Assembly (NCBI GenBank): GCA_022432975.1
Contig: CM039503.1
Coordinates: 48,277,259 to 48,341,258 of the forward strand
Direction of reading: 5' to 3'
Length of the DNA stretch: 64,000 nt
From: Begonia masoniana
Taxonomy: Eukaryota; Streptophyta; Magnoliopsida; Cucurbitales; Begoniaceae
This document shows positions 1 through 12,417 of the stretch, piece by piece (position 1 is the first letter of the stretch; each line of letters starts with the position of its first letter). The notes beneath the pieces were generated by a model that did not search any database, had not been told where the DNA came from, and saw nothing but the letters and a program-made list of their open reading frames with translations. Position numbers and translations under genes: made by a program.

Positions 1-1222
1 GACTTATCTCATATTCATTTATGACATGACTCGCATTTTTGACATATCGATTTTTAGTATACTTATATATAGTTTTTTACTATCACGTTTACCTTGAGTA
101 TGTATCTTTATTTTTCTCATGATGATTATATTGATCATGTGTACTGTTAGTAATTTTATACACCCTAACGCAAATGCACGTGTCGCTAACGAAGTAATAA
201 AGTAAATAAAAGTCGATCCCATGAGGATATTCTTAATCAAATTAAATTGTTATAAAACTTATGTAAAAATATTGTGATAAGAGTAAAATGAAAATAAAAT
301 GGGACTCTGAGTAATAAAGAAATTAATTGGAAACGAAATAACTCGGAAAGATTGAGACGATGGAAACCTTGTCTAGGGTTAATTTCCTCATTACATGAAT
401 ATTACCACTGATGCTAAGAAATGCTACAACATTTATCTCAGAACAACAATAATTCATAACATTTCTAAGATTTTATCGAATTGCCTAGATGAATTCGTTT
501 CAAAATTTTCTTTTCAACTTTGAAAAAACAAAAACTTAATCTGAATTTCTTTGTAATCCTATTCTTAACGCCAAATAAATTAATATTAGCGACTTTGTAA
601 CAAATTGAATTTATTTAATTACTCATGCATATTACAATTCCTATCTACCTATCGATACAATAGAAACATGTGACATCAAATCTGTCTATCGACACAATTT
701 ATATTACGCAATAAAAATCATGAGAAATTATTTGGTGAAAAATACGTACATTCATAGATCCAAATAAAAATATATAATGAGTACTTTCTCTTCTAACCAA
801 GATTAAAAAGTTTAGCCTCTAGTCATAATGAAATAAAACCAAAAAAAAAATTCAAAGAAGAAGAAAAAGAATCATAATCCCCCCGCTACTGCCCTTCAAG
901 TCCACCTTTTCCTCCAAAATCCTCTGATCCAGTTCTGTTCCTAACCTCTCATTGATTTTCGTCCTTTATTTTTGGTAAAAATAATCTCCTTTATTGATTT
1001 ATTTTCTCTCTCTTCAAGCTTTTCATAATTTTCATTCTTTTTAATTTGTTTCTCTATTAAAACATCGATCTTTCTTTTTGTATTTTCCTGCTAATAAATC
1101 TGCATTCAAATAAGATAATACAAAATTTGAATTAGTGATAAAAATCTACGTTTTTCGAGAATATGCATGAAATACGTTAAATTCAACCAATCTCTTGATG
1201 TTGTAGTATCCTGCAGCAATAT
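1..1222 (-). mobile_element. Athila-type LTR, distal part of the 3' LTR
   Basis: AT-rich stretch without a credible gene. It is continuous, across the element inserted at 1223-7387, with 7393-7488, where an Athila-like polypurine tract and the inward LTR edge (TGATAACTC on the minus strand) lie. Around 170-250 it has the CGCAAATGCACG, AAGTAATAAAG and GATCCCATGAGGATAT phrasing that I associate with Athila LTRs; this is recognition by eye, not an alignment. The outer edge of the LTR is not seen and may lie before base 1. The small ORF at 19-240 has no recognisable family and is not called. Confidence 0.5.
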
Positions 1223-2274
1223 TGATAGGCTACGGGTCTGCAATTGGGTGGAGAAACATGCAAGCGGAAGACTTGAAAAGCAACAACAGATCGGTGCTCG
1301 AAGACACCCAAAACAGACGCAGAAAACAACGAAAACAGAGAATAAACACAAAAATGGAAAGACGTATTCGGTGAGGTGGGTGAGGGATCAAATCGATTTC
1401 TTTGCCACAGAGAAGACCGATAAGGGGAGGGAAATGGAAATGGAGATGAATGACCCGTTGCTGGCCCAAAAGCTATCGAAGCTTCGGGTGAGAAATTCGT
1501 CGTTGCCAGCGACGAAATCACAGCGAAGGGAACTAAGGTTTCGCCGCCTTCGGCGACTGAGTATTCCTCCGAGCAACCTTGAGCTCGAGGAAGACTTGGC
1601 GAGGCCATCAGGCGCTGGGCGCGCCGACGACGCCGAGAGAGAAGCTCTCTCTTCTCGGAAGAACTCTGACCGACGAACAAACAACGTTCTGGTTTTCCAA
1701 AAATATGTAATACTGGCTTACTGATTTACAGAGAGGGAGGAAGATTAAATAGACAGAGAAGAACGGGGGCTTCTGGCGATGGCGATGGCGATGGAAGGCG
1801 ACTGCAGATGACCGTTGGCGATGAGAGAAAAGAAAGCCGTTTGGTTCTTCGGCTGAATGAGAAGCAGAAGGCGATGGCATGCTTCTCACGTGCGGCAACA
1901 GCTCCCTTCAGCTGGTTGACGTGGCTGCTCCTTGCTGATGTGGCTTCCCATTTGTCCACATCAGCTGCTAATGTGGCTCTTTGTTGATGACGTGGCAACT
2001 CCAACTTTAATCTTCTATTTTCTAAAACTAATACAACGTTTATATAACCTAGACAAATATTATGCTACGAGTTTACCGATAATACAAAAGTTTCGAACAA
2101 TTAAATTTAAATAAAGTCAAACAAAGCTTGGTTACAAATGTTGATAAGGGAAGACAAATTCCCCCTTTAAACCAATGGGTTGTCACCTACAAAATTAGCA
2201 AATAAATTAGGCCATAAAGGTGGATAGAAGACGTACCTCAACTTGACTCGGGCCTTGGGCCTCGGGGCACATCA
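1223..2274 (-). repeat. 3' LTR of the LARD-like element
   Basis: Direct repeat of 6336-7387 with only scattered substitutions. On the minus strand it begins TGATGTGCC and ends CTATCA. The GC-richer half (about 1230-1720) is open in several frames on both strands and gives ORFs of 79-185 codons. The same ORFs recur in the other LTR with no recognisable domain, so I treat them as chance. Confidence 0.92.
2039..2046 (-). promoter_or_regulatory. Probable TATA box in the left LTR of the LARD-like element
   Basis: TATATAAA on the minus strand, conserved at the same place in the other LTR. It is followed downstream (to the left) by a pyrimidine-rich leader, as expected for the U3/R boundary. The assignment is by motif only. 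Confidence 0.5.
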
Positions 2275-2283
2275 TCCTCTCCT
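2275..2283 (-). other. Polypurine tract of the LARD-like element
   Basis: AGGAGAGGA on the minus strand, directly abutting the 3' LTR edge. It is the expected plus-strand primer for reverse transcription. Confidence 0.75.
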
Positions 2284-3627
2284 GGTTATTTGAAGATTTG
2301 ACCTCAAATCTTAAAGCTTTGCTCATGCTACGTATGACACCCTAGCGTTCAAACGTTCAAGTGGATCCAAACAATTTGGTCCCCCTTTTAAACCAAGGTC
2401 CTTACTTAACCCACAAAATAATAACAACGGAAACAAACATTATGGTATACGGTAGAATCTTAATATCCAACACAATGCTTGAAGTAAATTCCAAAAAAAT
2501 TTGAATTGTTCATTTCTACACTTTTCAAGCAACATATATGATATTAGAGAGAAAATATTTGCAAGGTATGAACATATTCAATTTGTCATGCTAAATCAAG
2601 CAATTGAAAATAAACTCAAAGAATTAATCAATATTTTCAATCCAATTAGCAATAAACTGAGGAGATTTCAAAATTCAAACAAACTAGGTAGGCTAACTAT
2701 AAGTTCAAAAATAAAATTTGCAAACCTAGCATGTGATTATATCCTTAATCCACAATTCAAGGAATAGATGTCAATTATAATCAAACAAGTAAATCCAATA
2801 ATCAAAAGTCCTCTAAAATAGGCATCATCAATTCCTTTGAACAAATTTCATCTAACCAATACTTAAATCCAAGAAATTAAAGGGTTAGATGATTCAAACC
2901 TTGGCCGATGGTCTTGAATGGACTAGGAAGCCAAGAATTCCTACGACAAACATTCACAACAAGACAACAAACACAAATAACAAAAACAAACATAAAACAT
3001 AACGCACAAGACTAATTTCAGATAGGTCCTAAGCATTTAATCAAATAGCACAACAAATCAAACAAGTTAATCAAAGAAAATAAACTTGCAACTAATATCA
3101 ATGATAAGCTATTGGGTCTAAGCAACTCTCTAGAACTTTTGTGGAAATCGTCACACTATCCCACATCCTTTATAGGCGACTGCCTCACACGGCGATCTGT
3201 CGGGCCCAATGGCCAGCGGCAAACCTCGGACAATACCAACGGCCCACAGAGGAAAGCTCTTGGCCACAAACACAGATCACTCGACGTACAAGTGAATCCT
3301 AAGTGACTAACAAGATAGTATATGACATGCTCTTGTTAAAAGGTCGGACATAGCCCTAAACAAACAAAATCACTCAACTTGATGCAATCAATAAGAGTTT
3401 AAACAGAATTATAAAACATGGTGAAATAGAATTTGCCAAGCTCTATTTAACATGCAATTTAGTTCATGCTTTTCACTCTAAATTTAACTTAACATCAAGG
3501 ACTCAAAGACTTGACACTAAACACAATTAGACACTAAACACAATTAGACACACAAGTTAAAAACAAATGCCAAATCAATTTGGAAAAACACCAAACAGAA
3601 AATTTCAATAAAAACAATCCTAAAGGT

Positions 3628-3990
3628 ACTAAACAGAAAATTTACACAATTCTCATCCAATTAACATGAAATTTTAACAGAGGATAGTTAACATTATGAG
3701 TGACATGCTATCAAAATTTCAGGTTCAAATTCATTATGAGCAAGGAATTATGCAAGTGCAAAGTTGTAACAAAAAAAAAGAAAAACCCTAAAAACAGCTT
3801 CTAAACAACCTAGATTCCTAAACAGAAAGTAGCACAATTCAACTCCAAATAACCTGAAATTTTAACAGGGGTTAGTCCACAATATGATGAACATTCTGTA
3901 AAAATTTCAAATGAAAATTAATTACGAGCAGAAAATTATGCAAGTCCAAAGTAGTAACAAAAATTAGAAAAACCAGAAATCCTAAACCAG
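3628..3990. repeat. Degenerate tandem duplication, unit about 190 bp
   Basis: Two adjacent diverged copies share, in the same order, CTAAACAGAAA, CACAATTC, TGAAATTTTAACAG, ATTATGCAAGT and GTAACAAAAA. The first copy runs about 3628-3810 and the second about 3815-3990. The divergence shows the duplication predates the insertion of the element here. Confidence 0.6.
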
Positions 3991-4369
3991 AATTTTAATC
4001 TAAACATCCTAGAAAAGTCTAAACAAAACAATGCCAATTTGGACAACAAATTAGCACATCAAACTCTCCTAAACATGGAACATGTAAAAAGATTAAACAA
4101 AACAAAACGCATACTAAAACACATTTGAAAAACACCAAAACAACACAATAATTTCAGCAAATATAAACTAACATGAGAACTCAATTTTAGCATTCATTTT
4201 CAAATCCATTCTCTATGTAAATTAATATTGCCAACACAACCTAAACAACGAAACATGGTTATAAAAAAAGAAACAAATATCTATCAACATTCACCTAAAC
4301 GAAATAGAAATTATGACTCAAAACACAACATTAGAACATGCTTTTATTTAAGAATAACATCCCGAAATT

Positions 4370-4640
4370 AAACAGATATGGGCCATGGTTAGTTCATGCT
4401 TGCTTACCAGAAACATGAGGTTAAGATGGTAAAGTCATATCATATAATTTCACAGTAATGAAATCCAAATAAACAGCAAATTCAAACACAAACAAAAGAA
4501 CATGTTTTTTTCAAGAAAACACTCTGAAAATTAAACAGATACGGACCATGGTTAATTCATGCTAGCTAATCAGTAACATGAGGTTAATATGGAAAAATCA
4601 TATCAGGTAATTATCATAACAATGTAATCCAAAGAAACAA
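4370..4640. repeat. Degenerate tandem duplication, unit about 155 bp
   Basis: AATTAAACAGATA, ACCATGGTTA, TTCATGCT, AACATGAGGTTAA and AATCATATCA recur in the same order at about 4373-4465 and 4533-4625. The copies are clearly diverged. Confidence 0.6.
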
Positions 4641-4667
4641 GTTCAGACACAGACAAACATAAAACAC

Positions 4668-4762
4668 AAGTTGCTCTCGGTCAACAGTTCCGAAGAGTCT
4701 CCACACAGAAAATAAAACTAAACAGAATTTGCTCTCGGTCAACAGTTCCGAAGAGTCTCCCA
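4668..4762. repeat. 30-bp direct repeat inside the LARD interior
   Basis: The sequence beginning GCTCTCGGTCAACAGTTCCG is present twice, at about 4671 and 4730, with about 30 bp identical. It probably arose from a local duplication. Confidence 0.7.
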
Positions 4763-6321
4763 ACACATCAGAAAATAAACTAAAAATAGACAGGAAAGTA
4801 CCTTTAAAGCAAAGCAATTGATAACTCCAAAATTGCCAATTAAGGAGGCCTCTTGCCTTGGGTGAGGGGTACAAAAACTGCACGACAAATGTTACAAAAA
4901 CACACAGAAACAGAGTCTACAATTGTAAACAATTATCTCTATCCTAAACAAGACAAAAAAACATCAAGGAAAACAGAATCTAAACACAAGCTAAACAGCA
5001 GAAAAAAAAAAAAAACTCAAGAAATCAGCAAAGTTTTCAATGGGAAAACAGCAAGGAAAAGAGAAGAAAACAGCAAGGAAAACAGATTTTAAAATGAGAA
5101 AAGAGAGGTTTTTAAAACCAGAAAATTTTGGCAAGTTTGAAACCAAAACTTTAGCTCAAGCATGAGATACATTTGGACATTTTAAACCATGCAGCAAGCA
5201 AGCTTTTAAAAACAGATTCTGGATTTTAAAAACAGACCGTAGACCAAAGGAAAACAAAAACAAAATTACTTAAAAAAAACCTGAACAAAAAGATAAACAA
5301 AACAGAAACAAAACATGCTGTTGTTAGAAGGCTTTATGCCTTGAAAACTCAGCAAGAAAAGACTCAATAGCAGTGGCTTAACAACCTGCATTTGCCCTTG
5401 AATACAAGCTGTAAAACATCACTAAAAACACAGCATCTAATCACCCTAAACAATTTAAACAGAACATTAGACAAGTTGAAACATTCACAAAAAGGAAAAA
5501 CATGCTGACAGAACTTAAACAATTCACGATAGCAAACAGAAATTAAAAACAGACAATAGATACAATAAACAACATGCTTTCAATCTAACATCCTAAGTCC
5601 TGCAAAACAGAAAATAGACATGCCTCAATTGATCAATCATGTTACAGAACACAAGAGACAAACACAGAAGAAACAGAAAACAAAATAAAGCAGAGAAGAC
5701 ACTCAGCAGAACAGAAACACCAAAACAGCAACATGCTTCTGAACAGTTTAAACTAGACAAAAACCACATCCTAAACGTTTTCTAAACAGAACATGTTTGA
5801 CACAAAACACTACACTATACAACTAGTTAACACATGCTGACTTTAAACAAAAAATTAACAAACAACAAAGACGCAGCAGACTCAACAGAGACGAAACCAG
5901 AGGAAAGAAAACATGATGACATAAAAGCAGAAAAAGAAACAGAAAACAGCACAATAAAAGCAGAATCATCATGCTATTCAATCAGAAAATAAAACACACA
6001 ACTAAACAACACTTAATCACCCTATATACTAAGCAAAAACAGAAACAACAAACAGCAAAAAAAAAATGCTGACTCAAATGACTAAACAGAGAACACTAAC
6101 TAAATAGAACATCACGCTAAGTGCTTGGATAGAAAACAGAACAGCAAAAATTGGTTTAGAAAAACACAACACAGAAGCAAGCCGATTGCTTCTCTTAACA
6201 GAGCACTAAGTGTGCTTGGACAGAAAATAGAAACAAAGAAACAAAACAGAACACAAAAATAAAACAGCAGAAACAGGGGACTGAAAAAACAGAACCCGAT
6301 TTTGCAAACAAAGAGCACTTA

Positions 6322-6333
6322 GCTCTGATACCA
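6322..6333 (-). other. Primer-binding site (tRNA-iMet) of the LARD-like element
   Basis: On the minus strand TGGTATCAGAGC, two bases inside the 5' LTR edge. It is complementary to the 3' end of plant initiator tRNA-Met and fixes the orientation of the element. Confidence 0.9.
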
Positions 6334-6335
6334 CT

Positions 6336-7387
6336 TGATAGGCTACGGGTCTGCAATTGGGTGGAGAAACATGCAAGCGGAAGACTTGAAAAGCAACAAC
6401 AGATCGGTGCTCGAAGACACCCAAAACAGACGCAGAAAACAACGAAAACAGAGAATAAACACGAAAATGGAAAGACGTATTCGGTGAGGTGGGTGAGGGA
6501 TCAAATCGATTTCTTTGCCACAGAGAAGACCGATAAGGGGAGGGAAATGGAAATGGAGGTGAATGACCCGTTGCTGGCCCAAAAGCTATCGAAGCTTCGG
6601 GTGAGAAATTCGTCGTTGCCAGCGACGAAATCACAGCGAAGGGAACTAAGGTTTCGCCGCCTTCGGCGACTGAGTATTCCTCCGAGCAACCTTGAGCTCG
6701 AGAAAGACTTGGCGAGGCCATCAGGCGCTGGGTGCGCCGGCGACGCCGAGAGAGAAGCTCTCTCTTCTCGGAAGAACTCCGACCGACGAACAAACAACGT
6801 TCTGGTTTTCCAAAAATATGTAATACTGGCTTACTGATTTACAGAGAGGGAGGAAGATTAAATACACAGAGAAGAACGGGGGCTTCTGGCGATGGCGATG
6901 GCGATGGAAGGCAACTGCAGATGACCGTTGGCGATGAGAGAAAAGAAAGCCGTTTGGTTCTTCGGCTGAATGAGAAGCAGAAGGCGATGGCGTGCTTCTC
7001 ACGTGCGGCAACAGCTCCCTTCAGCTGGTTGACGTGGCTGCTCCTTGCTGATGTGGCTTCCCATTTGTCCACATCAGCTGCTAATATGGCTCTTTGTTGA
7101 TGACGTGGCAACTCCAACTTTAATCTTCCATTTTCTAAAACTAATACAACGTTTATATAACCTAGACAAATATTATGCTACGAGTTTACCGATAATACAA
7201 AAGTTTCGAACAATTAAATTTAAATAAAGTCAAACAAAGCTTGGTTACAAATGTTGATAAGGGAAGACAAATTCCCCCTTTAAACCAATGGGTTGTCACC
7301 TACAAAATTAGCAAATAAATTAGGCCATAAAGATGGATAGAAGACGTACCTCAACTTGACTCGGGCCTTGGGCCTCGGGGCACATCA
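6336..7387 (-). repeat. 5' LTR of the LARD-like element
   Basis: 1052 bp, the same length as its partner at 1223-2274. It carries the same TATATAAA motif (minus strand, 7152-7159). The LTR edge is followed at once by the target duplication AATAT. Confidence 0.92.
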
Positions 7388-7392
7388 AATAT

Positions 7393-7488
7393 CAATAAAT
7401 TCTACAAATTCCTTTTTATATTCACTTAAATCATACAAGTTCTATCAATTAAAAATAGTATAAAATAACTCTAATTTAAGAGTTATCA
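7393..7488 (-). mobile_element. Athila-type 3' LTR, start of U3
   Basis: On the minus strand the LTR starts TGATAACTC at 7488 and is cut at 7393 by the LARD-like element, continuing at 1222. It is preceded on the minus strand (7489-7525) by a purine-rich AGTTTGGGAGTATT tract. The phrase ACTCGAGGACGAGTAATGG ahead of it is typical of the 3' end of Athila-group elements. Confidence 0.65.
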
Positions 7489-8499
7489 AATACTCCCAAA
7501 CTTGAACCATTACTCGTCCTCGAGTAATGTAAAAAAAAATCCCAAGGTACCATCAATAGATTCCATGTAATTTTCAAAATTTTGAAACTTGTAAATTTTT
7601 GAAAAATTTTACTATCACAATTAAAATCAATCAATATAGATTTATTTCCCAATGAACTAATTTTTCAAAGTGTGTGTGTGCTCAAACTCCTCTTGAATTG
7701 TTAAGTTCAAAAATCAAAACTAAACATCACAATGAATATCATAGAATACCAATTCTTCAATGTTATTCCTAAGTCAATTAGCTTTTAAAGGTTCTTTTTT
7801 TTTTTTAACAATAATATAATACACAAATAGGTAAGGGGGATATACAAATTTTGTATTGACTTTCTCTACAAGTCACACTACCTTTTTACGCGATTGACAA
7901 CATTGGTCATGAAGGCCTCCGGTTACTTAGTAGTGTCACTTAAAGATACATACTTATATAAAATAATAGAGAAGTATAGTCAATAATTATGCAACGGAGT
8001 TCCCCCAAAGTTCTTCTAATTTATTTCTACCCATTGAGTATCCAAAAGACTCACTCGAAATTGAAAGTAGATTCGAAAATTGCATTTATTAATTCTTTTT
8101 TTTCAGTATAACCCCCAAACTTATTATTTTTATATTCTGCGTTGTGTTTGCTTCCTTTCTGTTTTTTAAGAAGAAGTCTTTCATTGCTAATTTTCTTCAT
8201 CAAACATTGAATTGTTGTCATCTAACTATAATTGTAAAGTCTAGTAATGATGATATCCCTAAGCAACTAAAGGGAGTTTGTGTGTTAGGAAAAAGTAAGC
8301 TTATGGGAATATATCTTAATTAATTTCTAATAATGTGTGACAGTGACATTATTCAATAAACTTACTCAATTAGGAAACACTTGAAAATTTCATTATTATT
8401 GACTTGATTTTTGTCACAGCCAACAGCCAACTTTTTTACCGATCTTATTTCCTTACCTCACTGTTAACACAAAACATGAATTCCAAAACAACATTAGGA
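7489..8499 (-). other. Athila 3' untranslated region with polypurine tract
   Basis: AT-rich and non-coding, lying between the 3' ORF and the 3' LTR of the Athila element. It contains short A/T runs and the purine tract next to 7488. I see no gene or other structure here. Confidence 0.5.
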
Positions 8500-9732
8500 G
8501 GTAGGAACTTCCCTGGATGGTTACTCTTCCGACTCTGACTCAGATTCTGAGTTTTGAAGTAGCATTGATGGAAAATGAGGGAAAGTTGGTTTGGGCTCGT
8601 GGAAGGACCTGGTTAAGCTCTCAGCTATAACCTTATCTATGAGCTTGTTATAGTGCCAGAATACTCTGTTTTTTTGCTTCAATTTTGTGAGCTTGGCGTC
8701 ATTTTAAAATTGCTGGACCTCCTATTGGCTCATGCATTGTTCCATCATGAGCAGAGTTTCTTGCTGCTTGGCCAATTTTTCATCGAGAAGCCTCAATCCT
8801 TCCATGATTTGTTGCTGGTAAACTATGCTCTCTGTTGATGCTGAGCTCCGCTTGCAGCATTTGAATGGTGGGATCTCTGTTTACGCGATTCTTCCTCCTC
8901 ATAAGTTCCTTCTCCCTCTGGTTTGTTTATAGCTATTCATTTTACTGCCAATGGGGTGATGCTAGGTGCTGGGGCAAGCTTCTCTTCATGTTCTTCATAT
9001 ACTACTCCAGCGAGTTCACAATGGCCTATTATCATAGAAGGAAATAGAAACTGCCTCCTTGGCTTTAACGCATTAGCACACATATTTAGATATATAATTG
9101 TCCCAATGTTAATGCGTTTCCCAGTCAAAATACAGTAAAGTAAAACTGCACTCTCCCTAGTCACATGTTGTCCGTGGGAAGAAGGAAATAATCGACTCTT
9201 AAGAAAATGATACCAGACTTTAATTGGCGGTAGCAATGTAATCCGAGGAAGGGAAAACGACCCTGTCTTAGAGACAGCCCATTCTGTGTCAGGTTCAGCA
9301 ATCGCTTTCAGTACAGCTTGCAAGAATGGTGGTGAAAGGTTGTCAAAATGGGCATTAAATTCGTCTTTTATGTCTTCCAGATTATAAAAGGAATTGATAG
9401 CTTTGGGCGATATGTGTACCTTGCGATTTCTGACCCGTACTTGTAAGGGTAGCTCTCCCTCAAAGTTGGCATAAAATTCACGAACTAAGTTTATGATTAC
9501 AGCGTCTAGCCACACACAAAATCGTGCCCAATTTTGCTCTTAGATGATGGAGGTAAGCTAAGTCGGGTATCTCACAAAGTTGCCCTCTGTGGTGATAAAA
9601 CCTTTCTCTGCAGCAAAACTTTTCTGCTGCAGGCCTTGCTCGTAGCGAAGCTGGGCTGCTTAGGAGATAAATTATGGTTGAGTGGCATGCTTGACAGCCT
9701 TCTTTCCCAAGCTCTTCGGTCTCATGCTTCAA
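8500..9732 (-). pseudogene. Athila 3' ORF, plant-transposon-protein domain, frameshifted
   Basis: The longest open part is 8937-9515 (192 codons). It reads LVREFYANFEGE and then residues typical of the 'putative plant transposon protein' domain that many Athila-group elements carry downstream of integrase. The ATG-less upstream part (9478-9732) continues the same protein in another frame, so there is a frameshift near 9500. Downstream, several stops interrupt the frame before an acidic Ser-Glu tail that ends near 8518. The function of this ORF is not established; an envelope-like role has been proposed for 3' ORFs of Athila. It lies about 0.8 kb downstream of the integrase once the CRM-like insertion is removed. 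It is a degraded pseudogene. Confidence 0.7.
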
Positions 9733-9868
9733 TCGGGAAATCTACGCAGGCAATTGTGAGTGAGTTCACGAAAAACTGCTGCAGCAATTATAGGAAAAGA
9801 ATTATAGGAAAAATTTAAATTGAAAAGCCAAATACCTAAAATTTCATGAAATTCGAGCGGTGGAATTG
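9733..9868 (-). other. Athila spacer between integrase and 3' ORF (left part)
   Basis: Short AT-rich stretch that continues, across the CRM-like insertion, at 28614. No gene is visible. Confidence 0.5.
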
Positions 9869-9873
9869 GAAGG

Positions 9874-11192
9874 TGACATGCCTTGGAGGCCCGTCACAAG
9901 GTCACAAAATCGGGCACATAATTTAATCACCCAATGTTCTAATGAATGGTCTCTTTTTGCAGGTTTTGATTCCATCATGGACTTCACGTGGGAGCCAACG
10001 TCTGAAGATGAGGAGAAACCGTGTCACGTCATTCATTGGAGCATTCCTACGGAGCTTGCTGACTGCCCTATGGGAATTTGTCTTCCCGGGCCTTAATTTG
10101 TAATTTTTATTTTTTTTTAAACTTATTTGGCATACATTCGCCTTTTTGTATGGATTATTATAATTGCATCATGCATTAGATTGTGTGGTTAGGGTTAGAT
10201 GTATGTTGGTGGATTATGGGTTGAAGAAATTCAACAAAATTACTCAAGGAAAAGACCTACACCCAATGGAGCCAAAGGAAGCCATGACCCAAAGAAGAGC
10301 CCAACTTTAAGGTATGAATTTTGCAGGTACAATTGGTAGTGGCCACAAGGATGGATGACATGGCAATTTAGCACCATTGATCAAGCAAAACAAGGAAAGC
10401 ACCTCAACCCTTGGATGAAGCACATGGATTGCAATCTTGTCCCTTCATCTTGATCTTCATCAACGGCTCCAATCCTTTCTTCCATTGCCAAACCCTAATC
10501 ATCCACTCTAGGTTTCTCTATTTAAGCACAGCATTGGTATGTGTAAAAAAACTTTTGGCCAATCAATATACTACTATTTCCCCTAAATATCTTTGGTTTT
10601 CCTTTGGTATTTTCCTTGGTTCTTTGAACCAAGAGAAGTTAGCCTCCATTGCTAGCCTAGCTAGGGTTGCTAGGTTAGCTCTTATCCTTTCCCTCATCTT
10701 CTCCATTGGGAGTTGAGACGAGGAAGAAAATCCCGGCCTACGGTGGTCGTTTTCCTCACGGAAAACATGTATCCGGGAGCTTAAACCGTAAGCTCGCTCC
10801 TCGGATCCACCAAGGGTATTTCTTTACTTTTATTGTCTTCACTTTGCACACAAATCACCCTTTACATTTCGGCTCCACCATAGCACCCACTTTCACCTTT
10901 ATTTATTTATTTATTGTTTTTTTGTCATTTCCTTATTTCTTGTGCTTTACATTTCCTCTTTAGTTCTAACTTCTAACTTCATCTCTTTCTATTTATTTTC
11001 TTGCATTTTTTCATTCTCTCCATCTCTTGATAATTCGGCCACATTAATATTAGTAGCTTCCTTGTTTATTTATTGTACTTAGTTTAGCATTTTCTTTCAT
11101 TAATCATATATTGCACACTAGCACACAACCGAGCACAAACCTAACATTTTGTGGGTTGTACACGGGCCCCTTTTCTAAGGGACCCCGTGTCA
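9874..11192 (+). repeat. 5' LTR of the CRM-like element
   Basis: 1319 bp, near-identical to 27289-28608. Its first part (to 10096) carries the same open frame that encodes the polyprotein C-terminus in the 3' LTR. In this copy the frame has no gag-pol upstream, so it is not a gene. Confidence 0.95.
10519..10526 (+). promoter_or_regulatory. Possible TATA box of the CRM-like element
   Basis: TATTTAAG about halfway along the LTR, conserved in the 3' LTR near 27936-27943. SIRE-type LTRs in this window have a similar word in the same relative place. This is motif evidence only. Confidence 0.4.
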
Positions 11193-11194
11193 AG

Positions 11195-11206
11195 TGGTAT
11201 CAGAGC
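11195..11206 (+). other. Primer-binding site (tRNA-iMet) of the CRM-like element
   Basis: TGGTATCAGAGC starts two bases after the 5' LTR edge. It is the complement of the initiator tRNA-Met 3' end. Confidence 0.92.
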
Positions 11207-12417
11207 CACAAGGCTCCCCAATGTGTTTTAGTTGTCTTTGGCAATAGCCAAAAGTTGACACAAAACCGGGGTAGCGGCTCTTTTATTTTCCGCATTAATT
11301 TCCTATATATTTGTGCTAATCTTGAACTAACTTGTGCTAATCTAACTTTTATTCTTGCTACCATTAGTTTTGCTATATTAATGCTTATTCTAATTTGGAA
11401 AAATATGGTGGACAATCTTATAAGAGAACGCACAAGGTAAAGCCCCAAATCTCTTAGTTTTATCCCTTTATTTTCTCGGTTTCTTCTCCTTTTTGTGCCA
11501 CGATTTTTCCTTTCTTCTTTGCTTTATTTGAATCTTTATTTTCCTCTAAATCTAAGCCAAAACTCTGCTGAAATTTTGGTAGTGAAGCAAACATAAAAAT
11601 CGACCTAAAGAAATTGCAAAACCGGATATATATTTGTCGCATAATCTTCACGATTTATCACTATATTTGCCTCGGATTAGTGCTTCTCTAGTTTCGATTT
11701 TTGTGACATTTCTTGTTATCGGTTGGACCTTGTTTTAGTACTCAATTATTGTCCATTCACTATATTAATATTCTGGAAATTTTTGATGCCTCAAATCAAC
11801 TTAGAACTATTACTATCGAAAATAGGATTATTGTTGAAATTATCGCATCGGTTTTGTTTCTTTTGTTAAGCTCGAATTTGTCTATTATTTTTGCTGGATA
11901 TTGCTCATGTTTTAGTTCATAAATTTACCTAATATATGCTGTTAAGTGAATGCATAAAATTGGTTAACAAGAATTTGGCAAAAACATGAATTAAAGTAGC
12001 AAATTGGAGCTAGACATTAGATTAAAAATTCTGCTATATTTGAATTAAATTCTAGCATGTTATTTTGACTTAAATGATGCTCTAAATTTTATTATTTGCT
12101 GTTTTTAGAGTTAATTAGTTGTCATTATTATTGCTCTAGTTTGTCCTTAGTAAAAGTTGATAACTTGTTTGAGTTTCTTGAAAATTTGTGGTGAAAATGA
12201 ATTAATGAAAATATTCACTTCTTGGTTGAGATATTAAGTGTTTATTAAATTGTATAGTTATCATCCTAATTAGCATGATCCCTATTTTTATTGTTGTCTT
12301 AGCTAAGCTTGTTTCTTAGATCCTAAAATTGCCTAAGACACTAAAAAGATAAGCATCTTACTAATTTAGGAAAAATTAACCAAAACAAGAAAATTAATTT
12401 AATTAAAGCACTTAATT
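11207..12417 (+). other. Leader of the CRM-like element
   Basis: About 1.2 kb of AT-rich sequence between the PBS and the gag start. Short ORFs are present (11713-11922 plus strand, 11460-11651 minus strand) but without any recognisable domain. It is probably the packaging and translation leader of the element RNA. Confidence 0.6.

Larger units (their letters stand above)
2284..6321 (-). other. Non-coding interior of the LARD-like element
   Basis: About 4 kb, strongly A-rich on the plus strand, with recurrent AAACAGAA and AACACAAA words and no retroviral domain in any frame. The ORFs seen (2501-2767, 3112-3306, 4614-5092) are short and show no family signature. The segment 3090-3310 is clearly more GC-rich than its surroundings and I do not recognise it. 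It could be a captured fragment or a structured part of the element RNA. Confidence 0.8.
1223..7387 (-). mobile_element. Complete non-coding LTR retrotransposon (LARD-like), minus strand
   Basis: Two direct repeats of 1052 bp (1223-2274 and 6336-7387) start with TGATAG and end with CACATCA on the plus strand. The element is flanked by the 5-bp target duplication AATAT (1218-1222 and 7388-7392). A tRNA-iMet primer-binding site lies next to the right LTR and a purine tract next to the left LTR, so the element reads right to left. The 4061-bp interior has no gag, protease, RT or integrase ORF. This makes it a non-autonomous derivative of the LARD kind that would need proteins from a relative. 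The LTRs differ at roughly a dozen positions (about 1 percent), so the insertion is fairly recent. It sits inside the Athila LTR. Confidence 0.92.

Noticed and set aside
1167..1898. ORFs of 79-185 codons on both strands of the LARD LTR
   Set aside because: They recur in both LTRs, overlap on opposite strands and show no domain. They reflect a GC-richer LTR leader.
9860..10096. A separate small gene at the start of the CRM-like 5' LTR
   Set aside because: It is the LTR copy of the polyprotein tail and lacks its own upstream coding sequence or start context.
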